Origin: Dioscorea cayenensis subsp. rotundata
Taxonomy: Eukaryota; Streptophyta; Magnoliopsida; Dioscoreales; Dioscoreaceae
NCBI RefSeq assembly: GCF_009730915.1
Contig: NC_052483.1
Span: 6,882,001-6,946,000, forward strand
Length of the DNA: 64,000 nucleotides
Direction: 5' to 3'
Shown: positions 41,501-51,243 of the stretch, piece by piece
How the letters are laid out: each line of letters begins with the position of its first letter
Position numbering within the stretch: position 1 is the stretch's first letter
Program-made: the position numbers and the translations under genes
Notes under the pieces: model-generated
Seen by the model: the letters and a program-made list of their open reading frames with translations, nothing else
The model's database searches: none
Told to the model about the DNA's origin: nothing

Positions 41501-44500
41501 GAAGGAACAATACGGTTTGTGCTTGAGCTTGGAGACCAGACCCAATGATTCTCTGCATTTGAGTCTACAATTTCCATTCTCAGAATAGGAGAATCCAAAA
41601 GCCCTCTAAAAATCTCTTTCAAAGCATCAAAATCCCAATGATAATCTTTAATCACATGTGAAAGTCAAAAGGCATTAAAATCCAACTCCATATTAAGAAA
41701 ACAAGGTTTGTGAGAAATTGGAATCTCAAAACACTAGAAATCATTAAGGAAACCAGCAAAGGAAAAATCAACCAAGTCCAACAAAAGCTGTGGTTTGATA
41801 AACTCCTAGTATTTACACAAAGATCTAAAGAGATGGGAGCATTTAGGAGGAATTTTGAGATGCCGTGGGTCACATTCACCATATTTAAGCAGTATAATAT
41901 AAACTCATATAGGCTCAGCATTATTCAACTATTTGAAAACATTCTTGGTCATTAGGGCAATTTTAGCTAAGTTGAGATCTGTAATGCCAAATTCCCTCTC
42001 AATTTTGCTAAGTGTAGCTCTGGCCCAACCAATTAATGGAAGGCCACTATTATTATCACTTTTGGACTAGAGGAAACCCCTAACTAGTTAGGAAATTTTA
42101 TCCGGAACAAATTTGGGAATTGAATAGGCAGAAAGATAATACAAAGGCAAAGACATAATAACAAAATTGATAAGAATGACCATCGTAGTCCTGGCATGGG
42201 AGATATGATACTGGTTTGAGGCATGAAAGTTAGACACTTTATTAAGCCACAGTGTGGACACTTCCCATCAATAGTGTTGGGCACTTGGTCAATCATTTTT
42301 TGAAAGTTAGAGGCATGAAGTTTTTCAGGAAAGATAGAGATGCCAAGATATTTGAAAGGGAAATTGCCAGTTGTGAAACCTACAGCAGCAAAATGCCTCT
42401 CACAACTTTTTTGGTCAGCTAGCTTGGAAAATAAACTTTAGATTTACTAGGGTTAGGAATTTGACCGGTCAAGTTTTGCATAAATTTTTAGACATGAATT
42501 AACATTTTTGGCTACCCTATTAAGAGCTTGATAGACAATAAGGAGGTCTTATACATGAAATGCATAAATTTGGAAAAGAACTTGATGGTAAAGCCCGAGA
42601 CCATATTAAAATTTATAGCATGGTGTAAAATAGCAGATAGGTTTTGGGAGACTAGAATGAAGGGGACAAGGATCCCTCTGTCTAGGGATCCTTGAAGTAG
42701 TGAAAGTTTTAGTAGGCCACCCATTGGTAAAGAAGGAGAAAGAACTTGACAAATTTTGATCTGAACCAACCAAACTGTGGGGAAATCCATTCTACCAAGG
42801 GTGACAAGAATAACCTTCCGATTAACAGTATCATAGACTTTCTCTAATATCTATTTTAAGCAACATACTAGGGGGAAGGACTTATCCTCATTCATAGTAT
42901 GCACGATCTCTTGGACAACCAGAATATTGTCCAAAGGATTCCGGCCTTGAACAAAACTACTTTACTCCCTACTGATAAGATTAGGCAACACCCTCTTCAA
43001 CCTATTAGCAAGGATCTTAAAAACAATTTTATAGCTGACATTACAAAGGGAGATAGGACGATAATCAATCACTCTTTTAGGATTGTCATTTTTAGGATTA
43101 GAGTTATGTGGTATGGTTCCAAGATTTGGGCGCATTTGGCAAGTATCAAAAAAGTACTTGATAGCATTGAAGAAACTATTTCCAATCTCATGCCAAAAAA
43201 ATTTGTAAAAGTCTGTGTTAAAGCCATATAGCCTAGGACTCTTACCCAAAGGAAGGGATATTAAGGTAGTATAAACTTCAAATTTGGTCTCTCCCTGATA
43301 AGGTATCCTTGTCACTCGGAGATATGGTTCGGAGATCATTAGGCAAGGCTTGCTTAAGATTAGTGAATGAAAAGGATTGTTGTCTACCCATAGACTACCA
43401 AAGAAATTGAGGAAAGTGTTCTCTATACCCTGCCTATCATGATAGAAAACTCCCTCAACATCCATGATGTGGAAAAGACTATTCTTATATCTATGATTTC
43501 TAGTGGAATTATGGAAGAATTTCAAGTTGAAGTCCCCATTATGAACCCACATCATTCAAGATCTTTGAGCCCACTTCAAGGTGTTCTAAGTAAAGCATTA
43601 TATCTATTTTGAAGGGCTCTAAAATCAAAAGAAAAATCAATATTGTTATAATCAGTGTTTTCTTTGGATTCCAAAAGCATGCATCCTAAGCTCTGTGCAT
43701 CTAAGATCTTGCTTAAGAAGGCTTAAACCTATTGATCTCCAAAAGATATGGTCCTAGTGATAGCTAAGCAGTGAGCAAACCTATGGATTGGAGAAGCCCT
43801 AATTTTGGAGTTAAAGGCATCCTTAACAATCCTGTGACACTCTAAATAATCAAGCCAGTAATTGTCAAAACGAAAGATCTTGATTTTTGTGTGAGAGTTT
43901 TTGCCTTATTTCTAATAGCATAGGAGTGTGATCTGAAGAAATTCTAGCCAAATGAGAAATCAAATAAGTAGTATAAAGTTCCGGTCAGAGAGTATTCACA
44001 AAAAGGTCCAAGTAAGCCCGACGTCTAGCTGTGGTAGCTTCGCCATTACACCAATTGTAATTTGGATTGCAGGCTGCAACTTGCCTGCATGAAGTTGGAG
44101 CCAATATAAATAATTTCAAGGAGCTCATTGGACTGAATAAAATCATTAAACATGCAAGATTTACGAGCATAGTGATTAAAAAGACCATACTTTGTGCTTA
44201 TTCTGGGAACGAACAGCATTGAAGTTCCGGTAATGAGCCAAGGGAGTTCCTGAATAGCAAGGCAAACAATTCTTTCCAAAGTTTACTCTGGGTTGTAGAT
44301 TTGTAACCGACATACACCATGGTCAGAACCCAAGCCGTAGAGGGTTTAGAAGATATTACCAAATAAATTGCATGTTTGGAGACCACCACGGGAGTGACAA
44401 TCCCCACAATTCTGCACACAATAATTCCTCTTGGTATCCTGTCTATTGGCCCATTCCCATCCTCGCTTGAACATGGTACAAAACGAAGTACTTTATCTCT

Positions 44501-47185
44501 ATCTGCTCTTGTTTCGACTACGCAGAGCATCATTGACTTGTGTTCTTAGATGAGCTCCTTCACCCAATTTAGAGTATCTCCATTAGAAATACATCTGCAA
44601 TTCCACGAAATATAATTAGTCTTTATCAAGAAATATAACTTAACAAAACAACCAAATCAATCTTTAAAAGATTTGAAAAAGAGAGGACCATCTACCATCA
44701 TACCTCCTGTGCTTTGAAAAGGATGGGGTGGATCATGCAGCCTCTCAAGAAAATCCTCTGGGTCAAACTCCTCCATTTAGGAGCTAGAGGTCAACTAGGC
44801 CATACGAGCATACCCACCCTTCCTCCCTTTTGATGATCATCCACCACGTGTCGCACCAAGTGAATGTTGCATGTCCTTTGTCGGGTAAATATCTTCAGTG
44901 GATACCATACTATGATCATTTTTCATTTTGAGCATCAAACTTTAATTTATATCATTTTGGTCACTCAACTTAAATTTGGGTTCACTTGGAGGGTACTAAG
45001 AAGATCCCGGAGAGAACTTGATGCCATAGTTGCCACGTCTGCATACATAAATATGACACATCATTAAAGAGGGCACATGGCCACTCTTAGTGACAAGGCA
45101 CATGCCATGTCAGTCTGCCAAACTGGTTAATAACAATAGTAATGTGGCTTTCTTTGATTATGTAGCATATTCACATGTGCAGATGAAGCATGAACTGATG
45201 TTGAAATGACAAATCTAGCACATATGCTCCAGAATCCTTTCGGTAATCTCTTGGTGAACACAAATTAAAATTGAGTGACCAAAATGATACAAATTGAAGT
45301 TCCATGCTCAAAATGAAAAATGACTATAGTATGGTACCCACTCAAAATTAACTCATTCTTTGTCTCAATAGGGAATGCCACCTGTACTTGCCCTGGGGCT
45401 AGCTTCGCCCTTGAGATAGGATCTGAGGATGCATGTGCACCATGTGGCACTGCCCTTGGAGCACCATCGTGTCCCCCGTCCCCTTCTTCGGCAAGATACC
45501 AGCATTCATGGCCTGAACTCATCCTCCTGAGCTTGTCTTGTCTCCGTCACGGGGTTGAATCACTGTTGACAGCCGCCTCAACCTGGTGAGCATCCTGGCC
45601 AATGCCCATTTCTGACGCCATTTGCTCCTCGACCTCCGGGCAGCGAGGCATCAAAGCAACATTTGGGGAGGTGCTTGTGGCCGGCTAGAGGTCGTTGCCT
45701 GATGTCCCACCACCCCATAAGAGAAGTAAAAAGTTGATAGACGTCTATAAAGTATAACCACAAACACTTGATGGCTGTCATTGCCTGTCCAGAACCCCTA
45801 CTTTAGGGGTTGTGATAAGTCCTGTTTGACACAAACGTGCGAATCTTCTCTGTTCATGGGGTTTATAAAATCATCCACCTTCAATATGCGACCAAGATGT
45901 GCAGTTACACTCTCCAGCACTTCACCATCCCAGATTTCTACCATCATGTGATGGAGTTAAAGCCATACCGCATCAATTGAGAGCTTTGCATGGACTGATT
46001 AGAAAATGGGTCGCCATGGAGTTAGCTAGAGTAGTGGGCCATTTACTGACCATGGCCCTTTAAACAAGATATTCTGTATTGCATTGTCATTCAGGCATCG
46101 GATCAAAAAGTGTCCGTTAGGCAGATCAACAATGTGAAATCACGCGAGATCCACCATTTTTCCAAAAGGGAGACCCTCACGTGGTTTAGTGGTGGAGCCT
46201 TGCCCAAGAATTTGCCTATAAGGCATTAGCAAACCTTTCCTCAACTCTCAGGCAAACTTTCCTTTTGATTTTTATGTAGTCTTGAACCGAACTTTTCAGT
46301 TTCTCCAAAGCTTCTCCTTGGTTGCTGCTGATTACCTTTAGCTACAGCAGCCCACGAGTGGGCCGCCAGTCTTGGCATTGCTGAGGATAACGGATCCCCT
46401 CTTGCCATGGCAAGCAGGGCTTAGAAATAGGACCTCTCTATTCAGGCAACCTCTCAGCATTCGGCGTCCGCATTCAGAGTGCTTTCTGCCCCTTTACAAA
46501 AGACTTTTCAACTTGGAAACTATCTAAGTGATTCTTGGAGACAAACATCTCAGTGAAAATTTCTCCTTGCTTGTCAGATAACTAGTGAAATACAAAGCAG
46601 ATATTTTTTTTAACCACATTTTAGTGGTTATGGATTATGGTATGACCTTTGCTTGGTGAGATGATGGGAAGATGCGAATATTTCATCTCAAGTACTCTAA
46701 TTTTTATTGATCAATAGTTGTCAGTGCCATTTCTATTTTTCATGAATGTTTATTCTATGTAATATTCATTTTTCCATGTCATCCTCATATTTGTGGACAA
46801 TATGTGAAGGTTTCTTCAAGCAAGAAAAAAGAAACATAAGAAAGCAAACACAAATGATGAAACAGATTTTCCTGCGAGAGAAGAAATAAAATTTGGTGAT
46901 GTTGTTCAGGCTCCACCAAAATTATCATTTACAAAGGTATTTCCTTAAGCTCTCCATGTCTCCCAGTAATCATGATCAAAGTCTTAATCATTATTAACCT
47001 GATTTCCCTGAGTTGTTTTAACAATGGTTATTTATCCTACACTTTGGCTTTGGTAGTTACCAATGGCTTCCATGGATGCATCACGGGAACGATTTCGATT
47101 AGAGGCAATTGAAGCTTATAGGAACCAGAGAAACTGGGTATCAAGGCCTGGAACGAAACTTCCTTCACTAGCTGAAGTCCCATAA
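38547..47185 (+). CDS. CCDC137-like basic nucleolar protein
   Basis: Five exons: 38547-38706, 38786-38844, 39530-39726, 46810-46936 and 47057-47185, with GT-AG introns and matching phases, giving 223 residues. The N-terminus M-G-G-K-G-Q-R-R-R-E-K-N-Y, the proline-rich L-P-P-P-P-N-P block, the S-K-R-K-R-K-R-K basic run, the R-K-K-K-H-K-K run, R-E-E-I-K-F-G-D-V-V-Q-A-P-P-K-L and the end R-L-E-A-I-E-A-Y-R are those of the plant proteins related to human CCDC137. Human CCDC137 is nucleolar; the plant role is probably tied to ribosome production but is not known to me. Lysine/arginine clusters would give nuclear/nucleolar import. Intron 3 is 7.1 kb because of an antisense LINE. A site II element lies upstream. 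Confidence 0.85.
40690..44640 (-). pseudogene. LINE ORF2 (endonuclease, reverse transcriptase, RNase H), decayed
   Basis: The endonuclease starts I-S-W-N-C-R-C near 44610 and continues L-C-V-V-E-T-R-A-D. The reverse transcriptase segment 43555-42962 has G-D-F-N-L-K-F-F-H, L-P-L-G-K-S-P-R-L-Y-G-F and the conserved Y-R-P-I-S-L-C-N-V-S-Y-K-I. Where the catalytic (F/Y)-A-D-D should follow (about 42550), the sequence reads H-F-M-Y-K-T-S-L-L. The zinc-binding region has L-R-V-A-S-R-A-K-F-Y-T-W-L; RNase H pieces include G-G-G-G-F-A-I-V-D and V-F-T-D-S. Many stops and frame changes; not functional. Confidence 0.7.
44883..45355. mobile_element. Mutator-type MITE inserted in the LINE
   Basis: The first and last roughly 110 bases are inverted repeats of each other: ATCATTTTTCATTTTGAGCAT at the left recurs on the complement at the right with few changes, as does ATCATTTTGGTCACTCAA. 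The element is bordered by near-identical 9-bp words, TCCTTTGTC (44874-44882) and TTCTTTGTC (45356-45364), the duplication length expected of Mutator elements. It separates LINE ORF1 from ORF2, so it inserted after the LINE. Confidence 0.7.
45374..46408 (-). pseudogene. LINE ORF1 (gag-like, DUF4283 type), decayed
   Basis: Starts at ATG 46408 (M-A-R-G-D-P-L-S-S). After a stop it continues across frames with the typical blocks: L-I-G-K-F-L-G-K-A-P-P, then L-K-G-H-G-Q where relatives have a Gly-Pro-Trp, W-D-G-E-V-L-E-S-V then H-L-G-R-I-L-K-V-D-D-F, and a worn zinc knuckle with G-V-V-G-H-Q. ORF1 proteins bind the element RNA. Multiple stops rule out function. Confidence 0.6.
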
Positions 47186-47407
47186 TTATAACCAGAGTTT
47201 TGTTGATTTTTACTTGTCATGTGAAATGCAAGATTCATTCAGCAGAAGACTATTGTTCACACCAAATTTTGTTATTATTTTCTCTTCAATCTCAATTTCC
47301 TTGAGTGGTTGGTTGTGATCTGTATTCCTTGATTTTTTTCATCTTTTGGTAATATATCACAATTAGCTTCTTTGGATTGCAATGCTCAAAAACAACATTT
47401 TTTTTTT

Positions 47408-47628
47408 GGGAAAGAGGAGCGGGGCGAACCCACTAAAGACCCAGGGACGTGCACAAGCCTCGGTGGAATAAATGGGGATGGGGCCGCGCTCACGTGGGTG
47501 CTGGAACCACTCATACACAACCACTATTCACAACTTCCAGAAATGTGCCCTCAGCCGATAATCGAACTCTCACCACTCGGTGAGAGCTCTATCGGCGACC
47601 CGTGTACCAATAGACCCAAAGGTCGTTG
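47408..47628 (-). mobile_element. tRNA-derived SINE with target duplication
   Basis: On the minus strand the element starts CAACGACCTTTGGG near 47628 and has a box A-like TTGGTACACGGG and a box B-like GAGTTCGATTAT. It ends in CTCTTTCCC followed by an A-run (the T-run at 47398-47407). It is flanked by GCTCAAAAACAACAT (47384-47398) and GCTCAAAAAAAAACAGCAT (47629-47647), which I read as the target duplication. About 221 bp long, 220 bp downstream of the CCDC137-like stop codon. Confidence 0.65.
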
Positions 47629-48017
47629 GCTCAAAAAAAAACAGCATTTTGAGCTTGATTAATATGTGCGCATGATGCTTGTTCGGTTGCTCTATGTGAT
47701 GAAAGGCAATCTTTGTCACTCTTGAATTTTTTTTGTAGTATTTGGATCTTAAGGATCATATAACATCGATTCTGGATTTGGAATCAGTTCCAAGTCATCC
47801 AACTTTCATTTGTAATGACTGTTCACAATGGTGGTTATTTTTAGTTTTTCATAATGGCATTAGAAGGTAGCCTTTTTGCAATACAATGAGTCAATAAGTA
47901 ATTTAGCATTTGTAGATATTGCATGCTTGATTTTTTTTTAATTTTTTTTATTGAGAATTCTTATTACCGCGATAATGCTCCAAACAACACAAGACTGAAA
48001 CAGATTTTCTTACTGAC

Positions 48018-50052
48018 TCATCTATGAAAAGCATTAATATGAAGACCTTGATCAATATGAAGAGTTATCATGGTTCTATATTTAACCACCTTGTCCTCAT
48101 CACTGAGCTTGAAGCTGAAGAAATGGAGAAGAACAGCAGCAAATATCTTCATTTGCCTATAAGCAAAGTCTTTTCCCAGGCAAATTCTTGGACCAGCCTG
48201 AAAAGTCAGTATTTCACTAATGAATAATTTGTACATTTTTATCTGGTTTACTGAATTTTTCTTACCTGGAAGGCTGTAAACTTGAAAGGGCTCTCAGGCT
48301 TGAAAATCCCATTATCATCAAGCCATCTTTCGGGTCTGAAAATCTCTGCATCATCTCCCCATATGTACTTCATTCTTCCCATTGGGTAAGGTTGATAGAA
48401 AATGATGTCTCCCTTCTCCACCGTGAAGCCATCCGGTAATGTATCATCGGAAAAGCAAACCTTGGCGTCCTATGGCAAAAATTTGTTTAATTAGGCTATG
48501 TGATCATGTGAGACTGTTTATCTGTAATCAATGCAACTGAGACTTCAAAATTTCAACTCACCAGGGGAACTGAAGGGTATAGTCTCAAAGTCTCAGTTAA
48601 GGCTGCATGAAGGTAATGCATCCCGTCAAGAGCTTTATCAGTTAAATTCCTGGCAAATTCATCAATCTCAGTGTTTTTGCAGGCTTCTGTTGCTTCCTTA
48701 ACTTGTTGAGCAACTTTGTCTTGTATCCATGGGTGTTTGCATAGCATGTAGATGAACCAAGACAAGGTTCCTGCTGTGGTATCCTTCCCAGCTATGAGAA
48801 AGTTCAGTATTATGTCTCTCAAGTATTTGTCTGTCATGTTCGCTGGATCTTTCTCCCTTTCAACCAGAAACCTTGATAAAATATCTTCCTTCTTCATCTG
48901 CATTACGAATTAGCATCCTTGTATTAAAGAAGTTTTCAATTTTACAAGTAAGCCAGCCATATGATTTATATGAACTTAACTGAATCACTGTCTTGGGTGG
49001 ACTTGTGTTCCATCCTTGCATGAATGATTTTGTAGACAAAGTCATCAACCAGTTTGATCCCTTCCTTGAGCTCTGCCTCAGGTCCAATGTTCATTAACCT
49101 CATGATCTTCCAGAATGGATTGAAATATCGACGTGTGATATATTCACTAGAATTATCAAATGCCTTTGTGAATGTATTCCCTGCATCTGGTCCTCCTAAA
49201 CTGTCCAGCTCCACACCGAAACCCACATTGAAAATTGAGTCCATTGTTGATCTCATGAACAAGTCCTGCACATCAGCGTTCCCCACATATGTTAAAAACA
49301 TATATTAGAGGCATCAATTATGTTCCTAATTCCTTTCCAGTAAGTTTTCAGGTTGGATTGAGCTTAGATAACTCGTGTGTTTGGTTTGATCTGGATATAT
49401 ATATAGCCAGTAGAAACCTGAATTTCTAGTGTTTGATTAGAGCTAGCTCCTCTGTGAACTATTTGAGCCAGTTTGGCTGCATTGCATTTGAAAACCACAC
49501 CGCTGAAGTCCCTCAAGACCTTTGTGGTGAATTCGTAGCTCGCGAGTTTTCTTTGATGGCGCCACTTATCACCATCAACCGCAAATATTCCATCACCAAG
49601 CAGCTCTTTACAATTTTGATAATTATACTCTCCCTGATTAGATATATATTATATATATGCTTTTGTTAGACATGCTGGTTAATTAATAAACTTGTGACAG
49701 TCTGTGTGTGTATATATATATATATAGAATTACGGATTACCTTGCCGTAGTTCTTGAAGTTGGTTCTCAGGATGTATTCAATGTTCTCCGGGTCAACTGT
49801 GTAGGTCTGGTTGCCAAAAGGGGTGAACAATCTGAAGGTTTTGTACTTGCGTGAAATCTTGGTGTGGTAATCATGTACTGTGCTGAAGTTGAGTAGCTGA
49901 TGGAAGATGGTGCCAGCCATTGGTGGGAAGAGCTTCTTGTTATCACCTTTAGACCAAATTCTCCTCAAGATTTTGATAACAAAGATGGTCACCAGTAGAA
50001 CAATGATTACTGTTATGAGACGGTAGAGCCCTGACATGAACTCCATGTCCAT
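48018..50052 (-). CDS. Cytochrome P450, CYP704-type (copy A)
   Basis: Six exons: 50052-49741, 49633-49418, 49265-48981, 48897-48562, 48469-48266 and 48197-48018, all introns in phase 0, giving 510 residues. An N-terminal hydrophobic anchor is followed by the P450 fold: W-R-H-Q-R-K (helix C), A-G-K-D-T-T-A (I-helix oxygen groove), E-T-L-R (K-helix ExxR), P-E-R-W, and the heme loop F-Q-A-G-P-R-I-C-L-G with the cysteine ligand, split by intron 5. The pattern is that of the CYP86 clan, CYP704 family, whose members hydroxylate fatty acids; some (CYP704B) make omega-hydroxy acids for pollen exine and anther cuticle. Which subfamily this is, I cannot tell. Alternative start codons (third and sixth codons) exist. 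Bound to the endoplasmic reticulum by inference. Apparently intact. Confidence 0.9.
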
Positions 50053-51243
50053 GGGAGGCTTTCTGATGTTCTAAGAGAACCTGCTTCTAATTAATTTGTA
50101 GTGGAAGGAGGCGCAAACTGGAATCTTTAATATGATTTCCATTATTTTAGTTCTGGCACCGAGACTGCCAAAGATATCAAATCAAGCTGTGTTTCCAAGG
50201 ACCTGGCCTTATAATTAAGCCTTTTCGGTTCTCTTCGTATCTTCTTTTTTGTTTTCTTTAGCTGAAGCTCCTCTCTGCAACCCAAATATATATATTTCAC
50301 ATCAAGATTGTACATCAGATCATTTGTCTGTATATGAAATATTTCACATATTTCATCGAAGAAGAGTCAATGAAGATGAAAATTAATGAGGTTTGCTTTT
50401 TAAAATTTTCAGCAATGTTCATCATTTGCCGTCTGAATTTCTTGTATTTTAAACTCTCAATCTCAATCTCATCCAAGTTATTCTTTTTTGTTGTTAAGCC
50501 GAACAAATTGTCCAAGTTAGCTTACTCGATACATGTACATTCATAGATTAATTCTTAGGTTATCCCATATGAACATCTCCAATTGTTTTATAGGGGTTAA
50601 TTAATTAAAAACAAAGAACATAAATCCAAGGGAAGATAATTATATGCAGATTTCGATCAACAGTAATTTGCGTTAAAAAATGAAAATACAGTGGATATAC
50701 CAAAGAACAGTTCAAAGATATAATTCACTGAATGAGTAAACGTAGTGCAGAGAAGAGGATCCTATAAGGACGTGTTTGGATTGAGGGAAAACGGTGGATA
50801 AGTGATCCACATTATGGTATTTTAATGAATTAGAAGACATTGGCTACTTGCAGATTAACATTAAGGTTGTAGATTCTTCATATATCCACGAACGTAGCTT
50901 TGGAATTAGCTAACGAGGAATGCATTGTTTATATCCATTAATGTGGTTTTCCCTTTCAATGCGATAACGAGGAATGCTTTGGAATTAGCTAACGAGGAAT
51001 TAACATTAAGGTTGTAGATTCTTCATATATCCACAATGCTAGTTCTAATTGTAGCTTATTATTATTAATTTTACATCATCTTGTCATCTTCTGTTTGGGC
51101 ATCTGGAAATCAAGTCCTTGCATTGATTCTAAGATGCGATAATTAATACTTAACTTTGCAGCAAAGTTTCACACAGAAAAGTTTCAAAGTCAGAAACTGG
51201 CATGATAAGTTCATCAATCTTCATTTCTACTGATCATGCACAC
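50053..51243. other. Intergenic spacer between the two P450 genes, with duplicated segments
   Basis: Mostly AT-rich promoter or spacer sequence upstream of copy A and downstream of copy B. A 36-bp word (ATTAACATTAAGGTTG...) occurs identically at 50854-50889 and 50999-51034, and a 24-bp word containing GGAATTAGCTAACGAGGAAT at 50898-50921 and 50977-51000. No gene seen. Confidence 0.7.

Larger units (their letters stand above)
40361..46560 (-). mobile_element. Full-length-looking L1-type LINE in intron 3 of the CCDC137-like gene
   Basis: On the minus strand and thus antisense to its host gene, the order is ORF1 (DUF4283/zinc-knuckle type, from 46408), endonuclease (about 44620-43990), reverse transcriptase (about 43560-42500), RT zinc-binding region (about 41660-41250) and RNase H (about 40930-40700). 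That is the complete layout of a plant L1 element of about 6 kb. Ends are approximate: the 5' end is placed in the untranslated lead before ORF1, the 3' end at the T-rich tract near 40361. A MITE interrupts it at 44883-45355. Confidence 0.75.

Noticed and set aside
45320-45589. Cysteine-rich 89-codon plus-strand frame
   Set aside because: It straddles the MITE edge and is antisense to LINE ORF1; the cysteines arise from GC-rich ORF1 sequence read backwards.
47420-47628. tRNA gene on the minus strand
   Set aside because: Only box A- and box B-like words are present, with no cloverleaf; poly(A) tail and target duplication indicate a SINE.
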